From the NCBI RefSeq assembly GCF_000716875.1, contig NZ_JNWQ01000085.1, positions 16,509 through 80,508 on the forward strand: a stretch of DNA of 64,000 nucleotides. The letters are read 5' to 3'. The notes under the pieces were generated by a model, which was not told where the DNA came from, did no database searches, and was given only the letters and a program-made list of their open reading frames with translations. Below, piece by piece: positions 25,912 to 34,453 of this stretch. Each line of letters begins with the position of its first letter. Positions within the stretch are counted from its first letter, which is position 1. A program made the position numbers and the translations under genes. The stretch is from Streptomyces novaecaesareae (GTDB taxonomy: Bacteria > Actinomycetota > Actinomycetes > Streptomycetales > Streptomycetaceae).

Positions 25912-26410
25912 GCAGCTGGCGAAGGCCCAGCACTCGGCGGTCCATCTGGAGATGCGTGACAGCTACATGCTGGACGACCCCGAGTTCATCGCGTGGCAGG
26001 CCGGCAAGCGGCTCGACCCCGCGAACCGCGAGTCGTGGTGGCGCTCGTGGCTCGATGTTGTGGTCGACGCCACCTCTCGCGGGGTCACCATGCGCCGCCT
26101 TCGGGTCGTCTCCGAGCCGGTGACCGACTACATCCGCTACGAGTACGACGTGACGTTCCCCAACGTCGAAGCGGGCGAGGACGTCCGCTGGCTGCCCCGC
26201 TCCCGCGCCGGCGATCTCCTGCTGCCCGGTCTGGACGGCTGGGTCATGGACGAGCAGATCGTGATCCTGCACCACTTCACCGGCGATGGGCAGTGGGCCG
26301 GGCCCCGCATGGAGGTCCGAACCGACCCTGCCTTGGCGAAGCAGTACTTGGCGGCGTACGAGGCCGCCTGGGAGCGCGCGATTCCGCACGCGGAGTACCA
26401 GCCCGTCTGA
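25892..26410 (+). CDS. DUF6879-like protein
   Basis: 172 residues from GTG 25892, which has GAGG 9 nt upstream; GTG 25877 is the alternative. The pattern HLEMRDSYMLDDPEFIAWQ, RLRVVSEPVTDYIRYEYDV, RWLPRSRAGDLLLPG and WVMDEQIVILHHFTGDG matches the actinobacterial DUF6879 family. Such genes usually sit directly before an HTH regulator of the type encoded next, as here. They are thought to act together, but the function is unknown. Confidence 0.75.
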   Translation: MVTAVREQLAKAQHSAVHLEMRDSYMLDDPEFIAWQAGKRLDPANRESWWRSWLDVVVDATSRGVTMRRLRVVSEPVTDYIRYEYDVTFPNVEAGEDVRWLPRSRAGDLLLPGLDGWVMDEQIVILHHFTGDGQWAGPRMEVRTDPALAKQYLAAYEAAWERAIPHAEYQPV

Positions 26411-26426
26411 GTCGGCACTCCACACC

Positions 26427-27275
26427 ATGGCCCTCTCACCGTCGTCAAGCGTCCAACGTGCCCGCCAGGATCTCGCCGATCGCCTCGGCGAGATCCAGCG
26501 GGATGCCGGTCTCAAGGGCACTGAGCTGGCTGCCGCTTGCGGCTGGTACCCGTCCAAGGTGTCCCGGCTGTTGAACGCGCACACCCCTCCCTCCGAAGAC
26601 GACATCCGGCTCTGGTGCCGCGCGTGTGGTGCCGAGAGCCGGATCGCCGACCTCATCGCCATGCTGCGAACCGTCGCGGGCATGTTCGTTGAGTGGCGGA
26701 GGATGGAACGCACCGGCCTGAAACAAGCACAAGAGGCCCGGTTACCGCTCTACGAGCGAACCCACCGCTTTCGCGCTTACTCGTCGTGGCTGGCGCCCGG
26801 CCTGATCCAGACTCCCGGCTACACCACAGCGGCTCTTCGGGCGATCCAGCAGCGGCGAGGGCTGACCGACGACGTAGCGGCGGCAGTGGCCTCCCGGATG
26901 GCGCGCCAGCGGGTGCTGCACGAAGGTGATCGACGATTCGCCTTCCTGATCGAGGAATCGGTCCTGAGATGTGGAATCGGAGGGGCCGCTGTGATGCAGG
27001 ATCAACTACACCACCTCATGACCGTTGGCCTGCTGCCCAATGTCAGTCTCGGTGTGGTGCCCACGGGCGTCGATCGCATGCGTTGGCCGACCGAGGGCTT
27101 CTGGATCTACGACGCTGCACAGGTGAACGTCGAGCTGATCTCCGGCTATCTGACCATCACACAACCCAGCGAAATTTCGCTCTACGCCGAGGCTTTCGCC
27201 GAGTTGGCCACACTGGCACTTCACGGGGCTGCCGCACGCGGGTTGATCACCGCGGCCATCGACGCACTCACGTGA
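26427..27275 (+). CDS. XRE-type regulator with DUF5753-like sensor domain
   Basis: 282 residues. An N-terminal HTH lies at about 15-65 (GTELAAACGWYPSKVSRLLN). A DUF5753-like domain follows from about 105 (SSWLAPGLIQTPGYTTAALR; RFAFLIEESVLRCGIGGAAV; MTVGLLPNVSLGVVP). Codon 106 (26742-26744) is TTA, so in a bldA-dependent host translation should be tied to development. ATG 26427 lies 16 bp after the DUF6879-like stop. This arrangement is typical of the many paralogous HTH modules in streptomycetes. Confidence 0.88.
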   Translation: MALSPSSSVQRARQDLADRLGEIQRDAGLKGTELAAACGWYPSKVSRLLNAHTPPSEDDIRLWCRACGAESRIADLIAMLRTVAGMFVEWRRMERTGLKQAQEARLPLYERTHRFRAYSSWLAPGLIQTPGYTTAALRAIQQRRGLTDDVAAAVASRMARQRVLHEGDRRFAFLIEESVLRCGIGGAAVMQDQLHHLMTVGLLPNVSLGVVPTGVDRMRWPTEGFWIYDAAQVNVELISGYLTITQPSEISLYAEAFAELATLALHGAAARGLITAAIDALT

Positions 27276-27399
27276 TCCGCGCAAACCGGCGTGGAATCTC
27301 ATAGAAGCCCGTGGGCGTTTCCTTCGCCTCCTCCCTACGGTCGATCCACCACTGCTCGTCCGCTCCCGGGCGAGCAGAGCCAACCGATTGGAGAGGCTC

Positions 27400-27819
27400 G
27401 TGAGCACCGCCACCGTCAAGTCCGGCACCGAGCTGGACGAGCTGGGCAAGTTCTTCACGATCGCCGCGCATCGGATCGACACTGGCCAGGCCGCGCCGGA
27501 GATGTTCTCCGCCGCCATCGACACGGCGTGGCACCAGCTCGTCGACGACCCGGCCGCGCACGAGGCGTTCGCCGTCCAGCACGCCGGACGCAGGCTGACG
27601 CACGTCGAGAGCGCCGGCGTCGCTTTCATCTCCTGGGTGAGCGCGTACGAGCAGGCGTACGGCCCCCTGCCGGAGATCTGGTTCACCAACGCGGACGGCA
27701 CGGTCAACACCCAGGCCCTGGCCCACTACCGGGAGAAGGGCGAGGTCTGGGCCGAGTGGAGGTGCTCGCCCGCGCCCAGCGATGGCGACGACCTCACCCC
27801 GGCAACGACCACCCGGTGA
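27400..27819 (+). CDS. GRDP-like (DUF1399-type) small protein
   Basis: 139 residues from GTG 27400, preceded by GGAGAGG. The blocks DTAWHQLVDDPAAHEAF, HAGRRLTHVES and FISWVSAYEQAYGPLPEIWF resemble the Trp-His, His and Tyr-x-Trp pattern of glycine-rich-domain (GRDP/DUF1399) proteins, whose biochemical role is unclear. It is first in a coupled operon and ends as GTGA with the next start. An imperfect dyad (CTGCTCG...CGAGCAG, 27351-27376) lies upstream. The family match is by eye. Confidence 0.65.
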   Translation: MSTATVKSGTELDELGKFFTIAAHRIDTGQAAPEMFSAAIDTAWHQLVDDPAAHEAFAVQHAGRRLTHVESAGVAFISWVSAYEQAYGPLPEIWFTNADGTVNTQALAHYREKGEVWAEWRCSPAPSDGDDLTPATTTR

Positions 27820-28472
27820 TCACCGCACCATCCGGCGGAGCGCCCCGGCCCACCGCCGGGGCGCTCCGCCTCACCGAGACCCGGACGGCGGACCCGGCCA
27901 GCGTGGATGTGAGCGGCTATCTGGCTGCCATGCAGCAGCACTGCCCGTTTCTCCAGCCCTCCACGGCGCACGGCATGACCGGGTGGACCGTCTACGAGAT
28001 CGCGCCCGGCGCGCATCGTTACGCCGTTGAAGCAGAGCTGTTCTACGCGGGCATGCAGGCCGCCGAGTGGATTCGCCCCCTGATGACCCGGCCGTACGGC
28101 ACGCTGGCGTGCGAGAACGTGGTGGTGCTCGGGCAGTGCGCCGACGCCGACCATCGCGGGCTGCTGACCTGGCCGCACTGGGCCTTGAAGAACCTCTACA
28201 GCCAGGTCGGCGTCATGTTCGGGAAGTTCGTCACGGGAGCCGCCGAGAGCAGCAGGGCCGGGCGCAGCATCCCGTCGGCCCCGTTCTCGTTCCTCCCGGT
28301 GCGCGCGGCCGTCCGCCCCCTGGACCCGAGGTTCCTGACGAGCACGCCCGACCTCGCGGTGGCAGTAGCCCGGGCCGTTGACGACGGCCGCGACGTGTTC
28401 GAGCACATCCCTTGCGAGTGGAAGGCAGTGAGAGAGTGGGCGAGTTCGCTTCTGAAGCCGTGCAGGCACTGA
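27816..28472 (+). CDS. Unknown protein, second gene of kinase operon (possibly DUF6875-like)
   Basis: 218 residues from GTG 27816, overlapping the preceding stop by 4 bp. CPFLQPSTAHGMTGWTVYEI near residue 43, NLYSQVGVMFGKFVTGAAES, and FSFLPVRAAVRPLDPRFL suggest a soluble alpha/beta protein. The CPF..., MFGKF and PVRAAVRPLDPRF blocks recall DUF6875-type proteins, but I hold this loosely. Its 3' end overlaps the kinase gene by 37 bp, so the two are cotranscribed. Confidence 0.6.
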   Translation: MITAPSGGAPRPTAGALRLTETRTADPASVDVSGYLAAMQQHCPFLQPSTAHGMTGWTVYEIAPGAHRYAVEAELFYAGMQAAEWIRPLMTRPYGTLACENVVVLGQCADADHRGLLTWPHWALKNLYSQVGVMFGKFVTGAAESSRAGRSIPSAPFSFLPVRAAVRPLDPRFLTSTPDLAVAVARAVDDGRDVFEHIPCEWKAVREWASSLLKPCRH

Positions 28473-29281
28473 AGGCCGCGGAGACCATCTGCGGGCCGCT
28501 TGAGCTGGAGGAGGTCAGCAACCGGCGCGGCTCGGCGGTATGGAAGGCGACCGGCCCGCGGGGCATCGCGAGCATCAAGCTCGGCACCGGCGAGGCCGCC
28601 GAGGTCACCGCGCGCGAAGCCTCCGTACTGGACCAACTCCCCGGCTACACCGTGACCGTCGGTCGTTTCGACGGCGGCATCTGGTTCGTCACCCCGTGGC
28701 TGGTCGGGCCGTCCACCTGGCAGGTCTTCCGCCCCGTGCGCAAGGGCGAAGGAGGGCGGAACGAAGCCCTCGCCGCCGCGGTCGGGGTGTGCCGCGCCGT
28801 GGCGGACCTCCACGCCGAAGGGTGGGTGCACGGCGACCTCCAGCCCCAGCACGGCATCCACGGCTCGGACGGAACGGTCCGTCTCCTCGACTTCGCCTGG
28901 TCCCGGCAGGTCGGCACCACCCCGTGGACGACCTTCAGCGGCACGATGGTCCACCTCACCTCCCCCGAACTGGCGGCCCGGATCATCAGCGGTCCCCAGC
29001 CCATCGACACGACACAGGCCGCCGACGTCTACGCCCTCGCCGGCACCCTGTGGACCTGTACCACGGGCAACTGGCCGCTGGACTACGAGTCCGCCGGGCT
29101 CGGCCGGGGCGCGTCGGTGGAGGCAATTCGCGAGACCATCGCCGCCAAGGCCGCCCCGATGTCCGCCGCGATGCCCTGGCCCGCACTCCAGGCCCGGCTG
29201 CGGTTCGTCCTGCTGGCCGAGTCCGACGACCGGCCGACCGCCGCCGAGCTGGCCGACCTCCTGCAAGTGGTGGGCGAATGA
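28436..29281 (+). CDS. Divergent protein kinase-like protein
   Basis: 281 residues from GTG 28436. Kinase landmarks are present but altered. Lys48 in ASIKLG and Glu61 in AREASVL could be the ATP-binding ion pair. The catalytic loop is VHGDLQPQHGI, with Asp134 kept but Asn replaced by His139. The DFG is LLDFAWS (Gly to Ala). The Gly-rich loop is weak (NRRGSAVWKA). The C-lobe reads ADVYALAGTLWTC and DDRPTAAELADLLQ as in Ser/Thr kinases. It could be active with unusual metal coordination, a pseudokinase, or a small-molecule kinase. Its stop overlaps the acetyltransferase start (ATGA). Confidence 0.75.
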   Translation: MGEFASEAVQALKAAETICGPLELEEVSNRRGSAVWKATGPRGIASIKLGTGEAAEVTAREASVLDQLPGYTVTVGRFDGGIWFVTPWLVGPSTWQVFRPVRKGEGGRNEALAAAVGVCRAVADLHAEGWVHGDLQPQHGIHGSDGTVRLLDFAWSRQVGTTPWTTFSGTMVHLTSPELAARIISGPQPIDTTQAADVYALAGTLWTCTTGNWPLDYESAGLGRGASVEAIRETIAAKAAPMSAAMPWPALQARLRFVLLAESDDRPTAAELADLLQVVGE

Positions 29282-29799
29282 TCGCACTGCGAGAGCTGAC
29301 CCTGGGCGACGCCATCGCCCTCCAGCGGATCTACAGCCCGGAATCGACCAGGTTCCTCGGTCGAGGGCCGATGGATGCGGCCGAGGCCTGCCGCGCCGCA
29401 CGCGACGCAGCGGCGTCCGCTGCTCGATCCCCGCGCACGGTCTACACCCTGGGCCTCGACCTCGACGGCGACCTGATCGGGATCATCAAGCTCCACGTGG
29501 ACCGCCCGGTCGCCGCGCTCAGCTACATCCTGCGCGCGGACACTTGGGGGAAGGGCCACGCCACCGAAGCAGTCCGCAGGATTCTCGCCCTGGGCTTCGG
29601 CTATCTCGGGCTGCCCGAGATCCACGCCAAGCACCACCCGGACAACTCTGCCTCCGGCCGTGTCCTCCTCAAGGCGGGGTTCGTCCCGATCGGCGAGCAC
29701 GCCGGATTCACCACCTACGCGATCGGGCCGCCCCAAACGGCCGGCGGCCTCCGGCACGTACCCGAGGCCCCACGACCCGGAGCGGGTCGTGGGGCCTCG
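29278..29799 (+). CDS. GNAT acetyltransferase without an in-frame stop
   Basis: The GNAT domain covers about residues 1-150: MIALRELTLGDAIALQRIYS, LDLDGDLIGIIKLHVDR, and the acetyl-CoA loop ADTWGKGHATEAVRRIL, ending KAGFVPIGEHAGFTTYAI. It would acetylate an amine using acetyl-CoA. The start is coupled to the kinase stop (ATGA). The frame has no stop at the domain end. It runs through the hairpin at 29763-29799 and on, antisense to phospholipase C, until 32037. The end given here is the hairpin, not a stop. Loss of the native 3' end or a sequencing error is likely. Confidence 0.65.
29763..29799. terminator. Strong bidirectional hairpin terminator
   Basis: Bases 29763-29778 (CGAGGCCCCACGACCC) pair perfectly with 29784-29799 around the loop GGAGC. 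No T-run follows on either side. It sits between the acetyltransferase domain and the convergent phospholipase C stop. Confidence 0.85.
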
Positions 29800-29823
29800 C
29801 GATCCGCGCGGCGAGTGCGGTTG

Positions 29824-31881
29824 TCAGCCGCTGACGCTGGGGGCGCCCGTCTCCAGGTGGCCGGTGAAGCGCTGGGACCAGCTGGCGTCTGCGTCGACCG
29901 TCACGGTGAAGTCGTACCAGCCGTTGGTGTAGGCGACCGCGTTGAAGTAGTCGCTGACGCTGCCGCCGGCGGGGACCTGGTACGTCCAGGGGCCGTCCGT
30001 GCGGTAGTTGTTCGACGCGATGGTGAAAGTCATCGGCGTGCTACCGGAGTTGGCCAGCTTGAAGTACACCGCGAGCTTGCCGGTGCCCGGCTCGACGGCG
30101 TACGAGGCGGTGACGGCGGCGTTCTTGCCCGCCTTCGTCGCGTCGCCCTTGAAGCGGCGCAGGAAGCGGTTGGGGCCGACCACCGTCAGGTCGTAGGGGC
30201 CGCCGCCGAAGCCGGTGCCGCAGTTGAAGAAGTCGCTGGTGCTGCCGCCCGGGTCCACCGTGTACTGCCAGGGGCCGCCACTGCGGTAGGCGTTGGCGTA
30301 CGCCGCGAAGTGCGAGGTCTTGGTGCCCCCGTTGGCCATGCCGATCCAGACCTTCATCACCCCGGCCGAGCCGAACTCCAGGTGGTCCAGGTTGGCGTTC
30401 GGCTGGTAAGGCAGGGCTCGCGCGGGGCGGGTGCCGGACTCCTGCACCGGCAGCTGGTTGTTGACCGGGGCCGGGTTGGGCAGCGGGCCGCACGCGGACA
30501 GGCCGATGGTCTGGGAGGTGTCGGGCAGCGCGGGCAGGCCGTACACCGGGTTGGCGAAGTCGAACACGCTGGTGAGGTCGCCGCAGACGCGCCGGCGCCA
30601 GTCGCTGATGTTCACGCACTGCGCGGGCGTGCCGAGGGCGGCCGTCCAGGTCTCCAGGAAGCGCAGCACCGAGGTGTGGTCGAAGGTCTCGGAGTTGACC
30701 CAGCCGCCGCGGGTCCAGGGCGAGACGGCGATCAGCGGCACGCGGAAGCCGAGGCCGATGTTGGTGCCGTTGTAGAACTCGCCCGGGGTGCCGGCCGGGG
30801 CGACCGGCGGCGGGACGTGGTCGAAGAAGCCGTCGTTCTCGTCGTAGTTGATGAACAGGACGGAGGAGTTGAAGACGTTCGGGTCGGCGTTGAGCGCGTC
30901 GATCACCATGTGGACGAAGTGCGCGCCGTCGGCCGGGGTGGCGTACGGGTGCTCGGAGGAGGCCTGGTCGGGGACGATCCAACTCACCTGCGGGAGGGTG
31001 CCGTTCAGTACGTCGGCCTTGATCGCGGCGGCGATGTCGTCCGGGGTCCGGCCGGTGACCTTGGGCACCGAGCCCATGCCCTTGACGGCCAGCGGGCTGC
31101 CGGCCGGGGCGCCCGAGAACTGGCTGAAGTAGGCCAACGCGTTGTCGCCGTAGTTGTCGGCGGCGTTCTGGTAGACCTTCCAGCTGACCCCGGCACCTTC
31201 CAGCGCCTCGGCGTAGGTCTGCCAGCGCAGGCCCTTCTCGTCGCCGCCGTCGTAGGCCGGGCCGCCCGCGGTGCCGGCCGGGTCGATCTGGCCGGACCAG
31301 TGGTAGGTGCGGTTGGGGCCGGTCGCGCTGAGCACCGAGCAGTGGTAGGCGTCGCAGACGGTCCAGTTCTCGGCCAGCGCGTAGTGGAACGGGATGTCCT
31401 GGCGGGTGAGGAAGCCGAGGGTGCGGACGTTGCCCTTGGCGGCGACCCAGTTGTCCATCTTGCCGCTGTTCCACGCGCTGTGCTGATCACTCCACCCGTG
31501 GGAGAGATCCCCATTACATTGGGCGAGGCGCTCGGGGTCGGCGCCGCCGGCCGGCTTGGTCTGGCTGAACTGCCACGGGTACTGGCGGCTGAACAGGCCG
31601 TTGGGCTGGTTGAAGACGCTGTAGCCGCCGGCGATCTGGATGGCGCTGCGGTCGGCGAAGCCGCGCACACCGCGCAGCATGCCGAAGTAGTGGTCGAAGC
31701 TGCGGTTCTCCTGCATCAGGATCACCACGTGCTGCACGTCGGTCATGGTGCCCGTGGCACTGAGCCCCGTGCTGGAGGCCGCACTCGGGGCGGCTCCCGC
31801 CGTGCCGGTGCCGGCAACGGCGAGGCCGGCCGCGGCGGCCCCGGACAGCGTGACGAACTTCCTGCGACTCAGCTCGGCCAT
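29824..31881 (-). CDS. plcC: Secreted phosphocholine-specific phospholipase C (Tat)
   Basis: 685 residues from ATG 31881. The Tat signal is SRRKFVTLSGAAAAGLAV, ending near AGAAPSAAS. The catalytic domain of the non-zinc PLC/acid-phosphatase family is shown by VVILMQENRSFDHYFGML, QVSWIVPDQASSEHPYATP, LFINYDENDGFFDHVPPP and ETFDHTSVLRFLE. Two C-terminal DUF756 repeats follow (GGPWQYTVDPGGSTSDFFNC and DGPWTYQVPAGGSVSDYFNA). It hydrolyses phosphatidylcholine or sphingomyelin to phosphocholine outside the cell. It is a single gene. Such enzymes are often phosphate-regulated, but I identified no PHO box. Confidence 0.95.
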   Translation of the reverse strand: MAELSRRKFVTLSGAAAAGLAVAGTGTAGAAPSAASSTGLSATGTMTDVQHVVILMQENRSFDHYFGMLRGVRGFADRSAIQIAGGYSVFNQPNGLFSRQYPWQFSQTKPAGGADPERLAQCNGDLSHGWSDQHSAWNSGKMDNWVAAKGNVRTLGFLTRQDIPFHYALAENWTVCDAYHCSVLSATGPNRTYHWSGQIDPAGTAGGPAYDGGDEKGLRWQTYAEALEGAGVSWKVYQNAADNYGDNALAYFSQFSGAPAGSPLAVKGMGSVPKVTGRTPDDIAAAIKADVLNGTLPQVSWIVPDQASSEHPYATPADGAHFVHMVIDALNADPNVFNSSVLFINYDENDGFFDHVPPPVAPAGTPGEFYNGTNIGLGFRVPLIAVSPWTRGGWVNSETFDHTSVLRFLETWTAALGTPAQCVNISDWRRRVCGDLTSVFDFANPVYGLPALPDTSQTIGLSACGPLPNPAPVNNQLPVQESGTRPARALPYQPNANLDHLEFGSAGVMKVWIGMANGGTKTSHFAAYANAYRSGGPWQYTVDPGGSTSDFFNCGTGFGGGPYDLTVVGPNRFLRRFKGDATKAGKNAAVTASYAVEPGTGKLAVYFKLANSGSTPMTFTIASNNYRTDGPWTYQVPAGGSVSDYFNAVAYTNGWYDFTVTVDADASWSQRFTGHLETGAPSVSG

Positions 31882-32080
31882 CAGCCCAACCCGTCCCTTC
31901 ACTGGCGATGTTGTGTACACAAGTCGGGGCTCATCGATCGCGGAGAAGTCTCCACCGCGCGTGGAGCGGGCCACCAGATGCGTGCACCAGGTTTGGCGGA
32001 CTGTTCGTCCGGGGGTCACCGAACGACGCCGGGCTGAACGCAGGACGGAAACGCCGGGGAGGGACGGAGACGGGAGGTGG

Positions 32081-32740
32081 TCAGCGGTCCTTCACGTCGA
32101 TGCCCAGCGCCTGGGCGAACTGGGGTGCCAGTTCCAGCAGCTGGGTGGAGCTGATCACCGCGCCGCGCAACCCCTGGTGGCCGTCGGCCAGGCCGAGCCG
32201 GACGGCGCCGCGCAGGTCGGTCTTGCTCAGGGTCGCCCCGCGCAGCCGGACCTCCTCCAGCGTCGAGCCGGGGAAGGACACCCCGGTCAGCTTCGCCTCG
32301 CCGAAGTCCACGTCGCGCAGCAGGCAGTCCTCGAAGACCACGTCCCGCAGGACGGCCGCCCGCAGGTTGACCGCCTCCAGCTTGCAGCCGCGGAACACCA
32401 CGCGGCGCAGCGCCGAACCGTACCCGGCAACCCCGGCCAGCACGCCGCCGACGAAGGAGCTGTCCTGCCACTCGGTGTCGCTGAGGTCGCAGGCCACCCA
32501 GCGGCCGGCCTGCACCCACACCTCGTTGAAGCGGGCCTGGCGCAGCTTGACGCCGCTGAGTGCGACGCCGGTGAAGGCGCACTCCAGGAAGGCCGCACCG
32601 GCGCCCGACTCGTCGGTGTGCTCGCCGCCGTCGAAGTGCGCGGTGTCGTACCGCGCGTCGCTGCGCAGCGGCCCGGTGTGCGGGCGCAGCAGCTCGGCGT
32701 ACGGCAGGTCGGTGAGCCGGTCGGGGGCGGAACGGGGCAT
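32081..32740 (-). CDS. Pentapeptide-repeat protein
   Basis: 219 residues from ATG 32740, with AAAGG 8 nt upstream. From about residue 45 to 180 it shows A(D/N)LxX-type repeats in runs such as FLECAFTGVALSGVKLRQA, VVFRGCKLEAVNLRAAVLRD and LLRDVDFGEAKLTGVSF. These build a right-handed beta-helix. Members range from gyrase-protecting DNA mimics to proteins of unknown role; this one is not strongly acidic. It is a single gene. Confidence 0.85.
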   Translation of the reverse strand: MPRSAPDRLTDLPYAELLRPHTGPLRSDARYDTAHFDGGEHTDESGAGAAFLECAFTGVALSGVKLRQARFNEVWVQAGRWVACDLSDTEWQDSSFVGGVLAGVAGYGSALRRVVFRGCKLEAVNLRAAVLRDVVFEDCLLRDVDFGEAKLTGVSFPGSTLEEVRLRGATLSKTDLRGAVRLGLADGHQGLRGAVISSTQLLELAPQFAQALGIDVKDR

Positions 32741-32860
32741 GGCGGAACCTTTCGGGACGGTCTCGCCCCGCATGCTCGCACGCGGCACTGACAGTTCCGT
32801 GGCACACGCTCCGCGGCCCGGCCGCAGCGGTGTGCAGCCGGGCCGGGGGTCAGGGGCGTG

Positions 32861-33487
32861 TCAGCCGCGCGCCCACAGGGAGTTGACGCGGCTGCGCTCG
32901 GTGCTGTTCGGGTAGGGGTTGGTGCAGGAGGTGCCGGGGCCGCCGCCCGACATCAGCTCGCTGCACGGGCCGGAGTAGTGGTCCGGCAGGCCGAGCACGT
33001 GCCCGGTCTCGTGGGCGGTCACCCGCACCGAGTTGTACTGCCGGTTCTGCTGGTAGTCGAGGAAGATGTAGCCGCGCCCGTGCCCGTCGGTGCTGGCGTA
33101 GGAGCCGCGGCTGTCGTTGCCCTCGTAGTAGCTGAAGTCGGCGGCCGAGCCGGAGCGCAGCTGGACGTTGGAGACCGAGCCGTTCCAGATCTGCGCGGCC
33201 TGGGATATCTGGTTGCGGAAGGTCGGGGCCGAGCTGGCGTCGTAGGTGACCACGACGGTGGCCAGGCCGGGGTTGGCGGCCTGCTTGGCCTTGGCGGAGG
33301 CCATCACGGCCTGGAAGAAGGCCTGGTTGTCCGCGGTCTCCGCGGCCGAGCCGGCGTACGTCGCGGCGGTGTAGCCCTGGGCGGCCGGGGCGGCCGGTGC
33401 CGCGGCGGCGGCGGCGGTGGTGGGCAGCACGGCGAGGCCGGCCGCGAGGGCGAGGCCGAGGGTGGCGGACAGCACGGATCGCTTCAT
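32861..33487 (-). CDS. snpA: Snapalysin-type secreted zinc metalloprotease, copy 1
   Basis: 208 residues from ATG 33487 ([20 protein letters not shown]), a Sec signal and short propeptide. The zinc site is [15 protein letters not shown], HExxHxxGxxD of family M7, followed by the Met-turn SELMSGGG. Two Cys (PCSELM, TSCTNP) likely pair. It is a small milk-hydrolysing protease secreted into the medium. It is about 75% identical by eye to the next gene, and both share the 52-bp upstream module. Their tandem layout points to duplication. Confidence 0.94.
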   Translation of the reverse strand: MKRSVLSATLGLALAAGLAVLPTTAAAAAAPAAPAAQGYTAATYAGSAAETADNQAFFQAVMASAKAKQAANPGLATVVVTYDASSAPTFRNQISQAAQIWNGSVSNVQLRSGSAADFSYYEGNDSRGSYASTDGHGRGYIFLDYQQNRQYNSVRVTAHETGHVLGLPDHYSGPCSELMSGGGPGTSCTNPYPNSTERSRVNSLWARG

Positions 33488-33802
33488 GTGGGGGTGCTCC
33501 GATTCCTGTGGTGCCGTGGCCGGTTGGGGACCGGCCCTGGGGGACACCTGGTCAACGGGTGATGTCCCCAGAGCTTCGGGCAGCCCGGCGGGCGGGCGGA
33601 TGATGTCAACCCGCGATAGCTCCGTGCAATACCCGTGCCGTGCCGCCGATTCGGGCTGTCTTTTCCCGGCCTTGACCCAACCGTGCCCCTGGCATTCCGT
33701 TCCGGTGGCGGCTAGGCTCCCGAGCGGGGAAGTACCCGGAGCGGCGGGCCGCCCGATTCCGGCCGGGCGGTCCGCCGCGCCACAACTCGGCTACGGGGCT
33801 CC
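33488..33802. other. Intergenic region between the two snapalysin genes (315 bp)
   Basis: Holds the promoter module of copy 1 (33569-33620) and, on the right, the 3' side of copy 2. No further open frame or hairpin of note. Confidence 0.6.
33569..33620 (-). promoter_or_regulatory. Shared promoter/operator module of snapalysin copy 1
   Basis: Read on the minus strand: GCTATCGCGGGTTGACATC followed by ATCCGC, then GAAGCTC 26 bases after TTGACA. TTGACA is a perfect -35 consensus. The same blocks at exactly the same spacing occur before copy 2 (34570-34619). Likely target of the divergent LysR activator. Confidence 0.65.
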
Positions 33803-34453
33803 TCAGTTCACTGCCGCAAGGCCGTTCGCCCAGAGGTAGTCGACCTGGCTGCGCTCGTTGGCGTCGGGGTAGGGGTTGGTGCAGGAGGGGCCGGGGCCGC
33901 CGCCCGACATCAGTTCGCTGCACGGGCCGGAGTAGTGGTCAGGCAGGCCGAGCACGTGGCCGGTCTCGTGGGTGGTGACGCGCACCGAGTCGTATTCCTG
34001 GTTCTGCTGGTAGTCGAGGAAGACGTAGCCGTGGCCGTGCCCGTCGGTGCTGGCGTAGGAGCCCTGGCTGTCGCTGCCCTCGTAGTACGAGAAGTCGCCG
34101 TTGCCGCCGGTCTCCTGGAGCCGGACGTTGCGCACCGAGCCGTTCCAGATCTGCGCGGCGCTGGCTATCTGGCTGGTGAAGGAGGGCGCGTTGGCGGTGT
34201 CGTAGGTGACGGTCACGGTCTGCAGCCACGGGTTGGCGGCCCGCTTGGCCTTGACCGAGGCCACCACGGCCTGGAAGAAGGCCCGGTTGTTCGCGGTCTC
34301 CGCGGCCGAACCGGCGTACGCCGCCGGGATGTAGCCCTGGATGGCCGGGGCGGCCTGGGCGGCCGGCGCGGCGACGGCGGTGGTGGCGGGCAAGGTCGCG
34401 AGGCCGGCCGCGAGGGCGAGGCCCAGGGCGGCGGACAGCACGGATCGCTTCAT
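33803..34453 (-). CDS. snpA: Snapalysin-type secreted zinc metalloprotease, copy 2
   Basis: 216 residues from ATG 34453. Same signal start ([19 protein letters not shown]), zinc site [15 protein letters not shown] and Met-turn region SELMSGGG as copy 1. The tail is longer ([13 protein letters not shown]). It is divergent from the LysR gene at 34769, the arrangement known for snpA/snpR (mprA/mprR) in Streptomyces. This copy therefore looks like the ancestral one, with copy 1 as the duplicate. Confidence 0.95.
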   Translation of the reverse strand: MKRSVLSAALGLALAAGLATLPATTAVAAPAAQAAPAIQGYIPAAYAGSAAETANNRAFFQAVVASVKAKRAANPWLQTVTVTYDTANAPSFTSQIASAAQIWNGSVRNVRLQETGGNGDFSYYEGSDSQGSYASTDGHGHGYVFLDYQQNQEYDSVRVTTHETGHVLGLPDHYSGPCSELMSGGGPGPSCTNPYPDANERSQVDYLWANGLAAVN

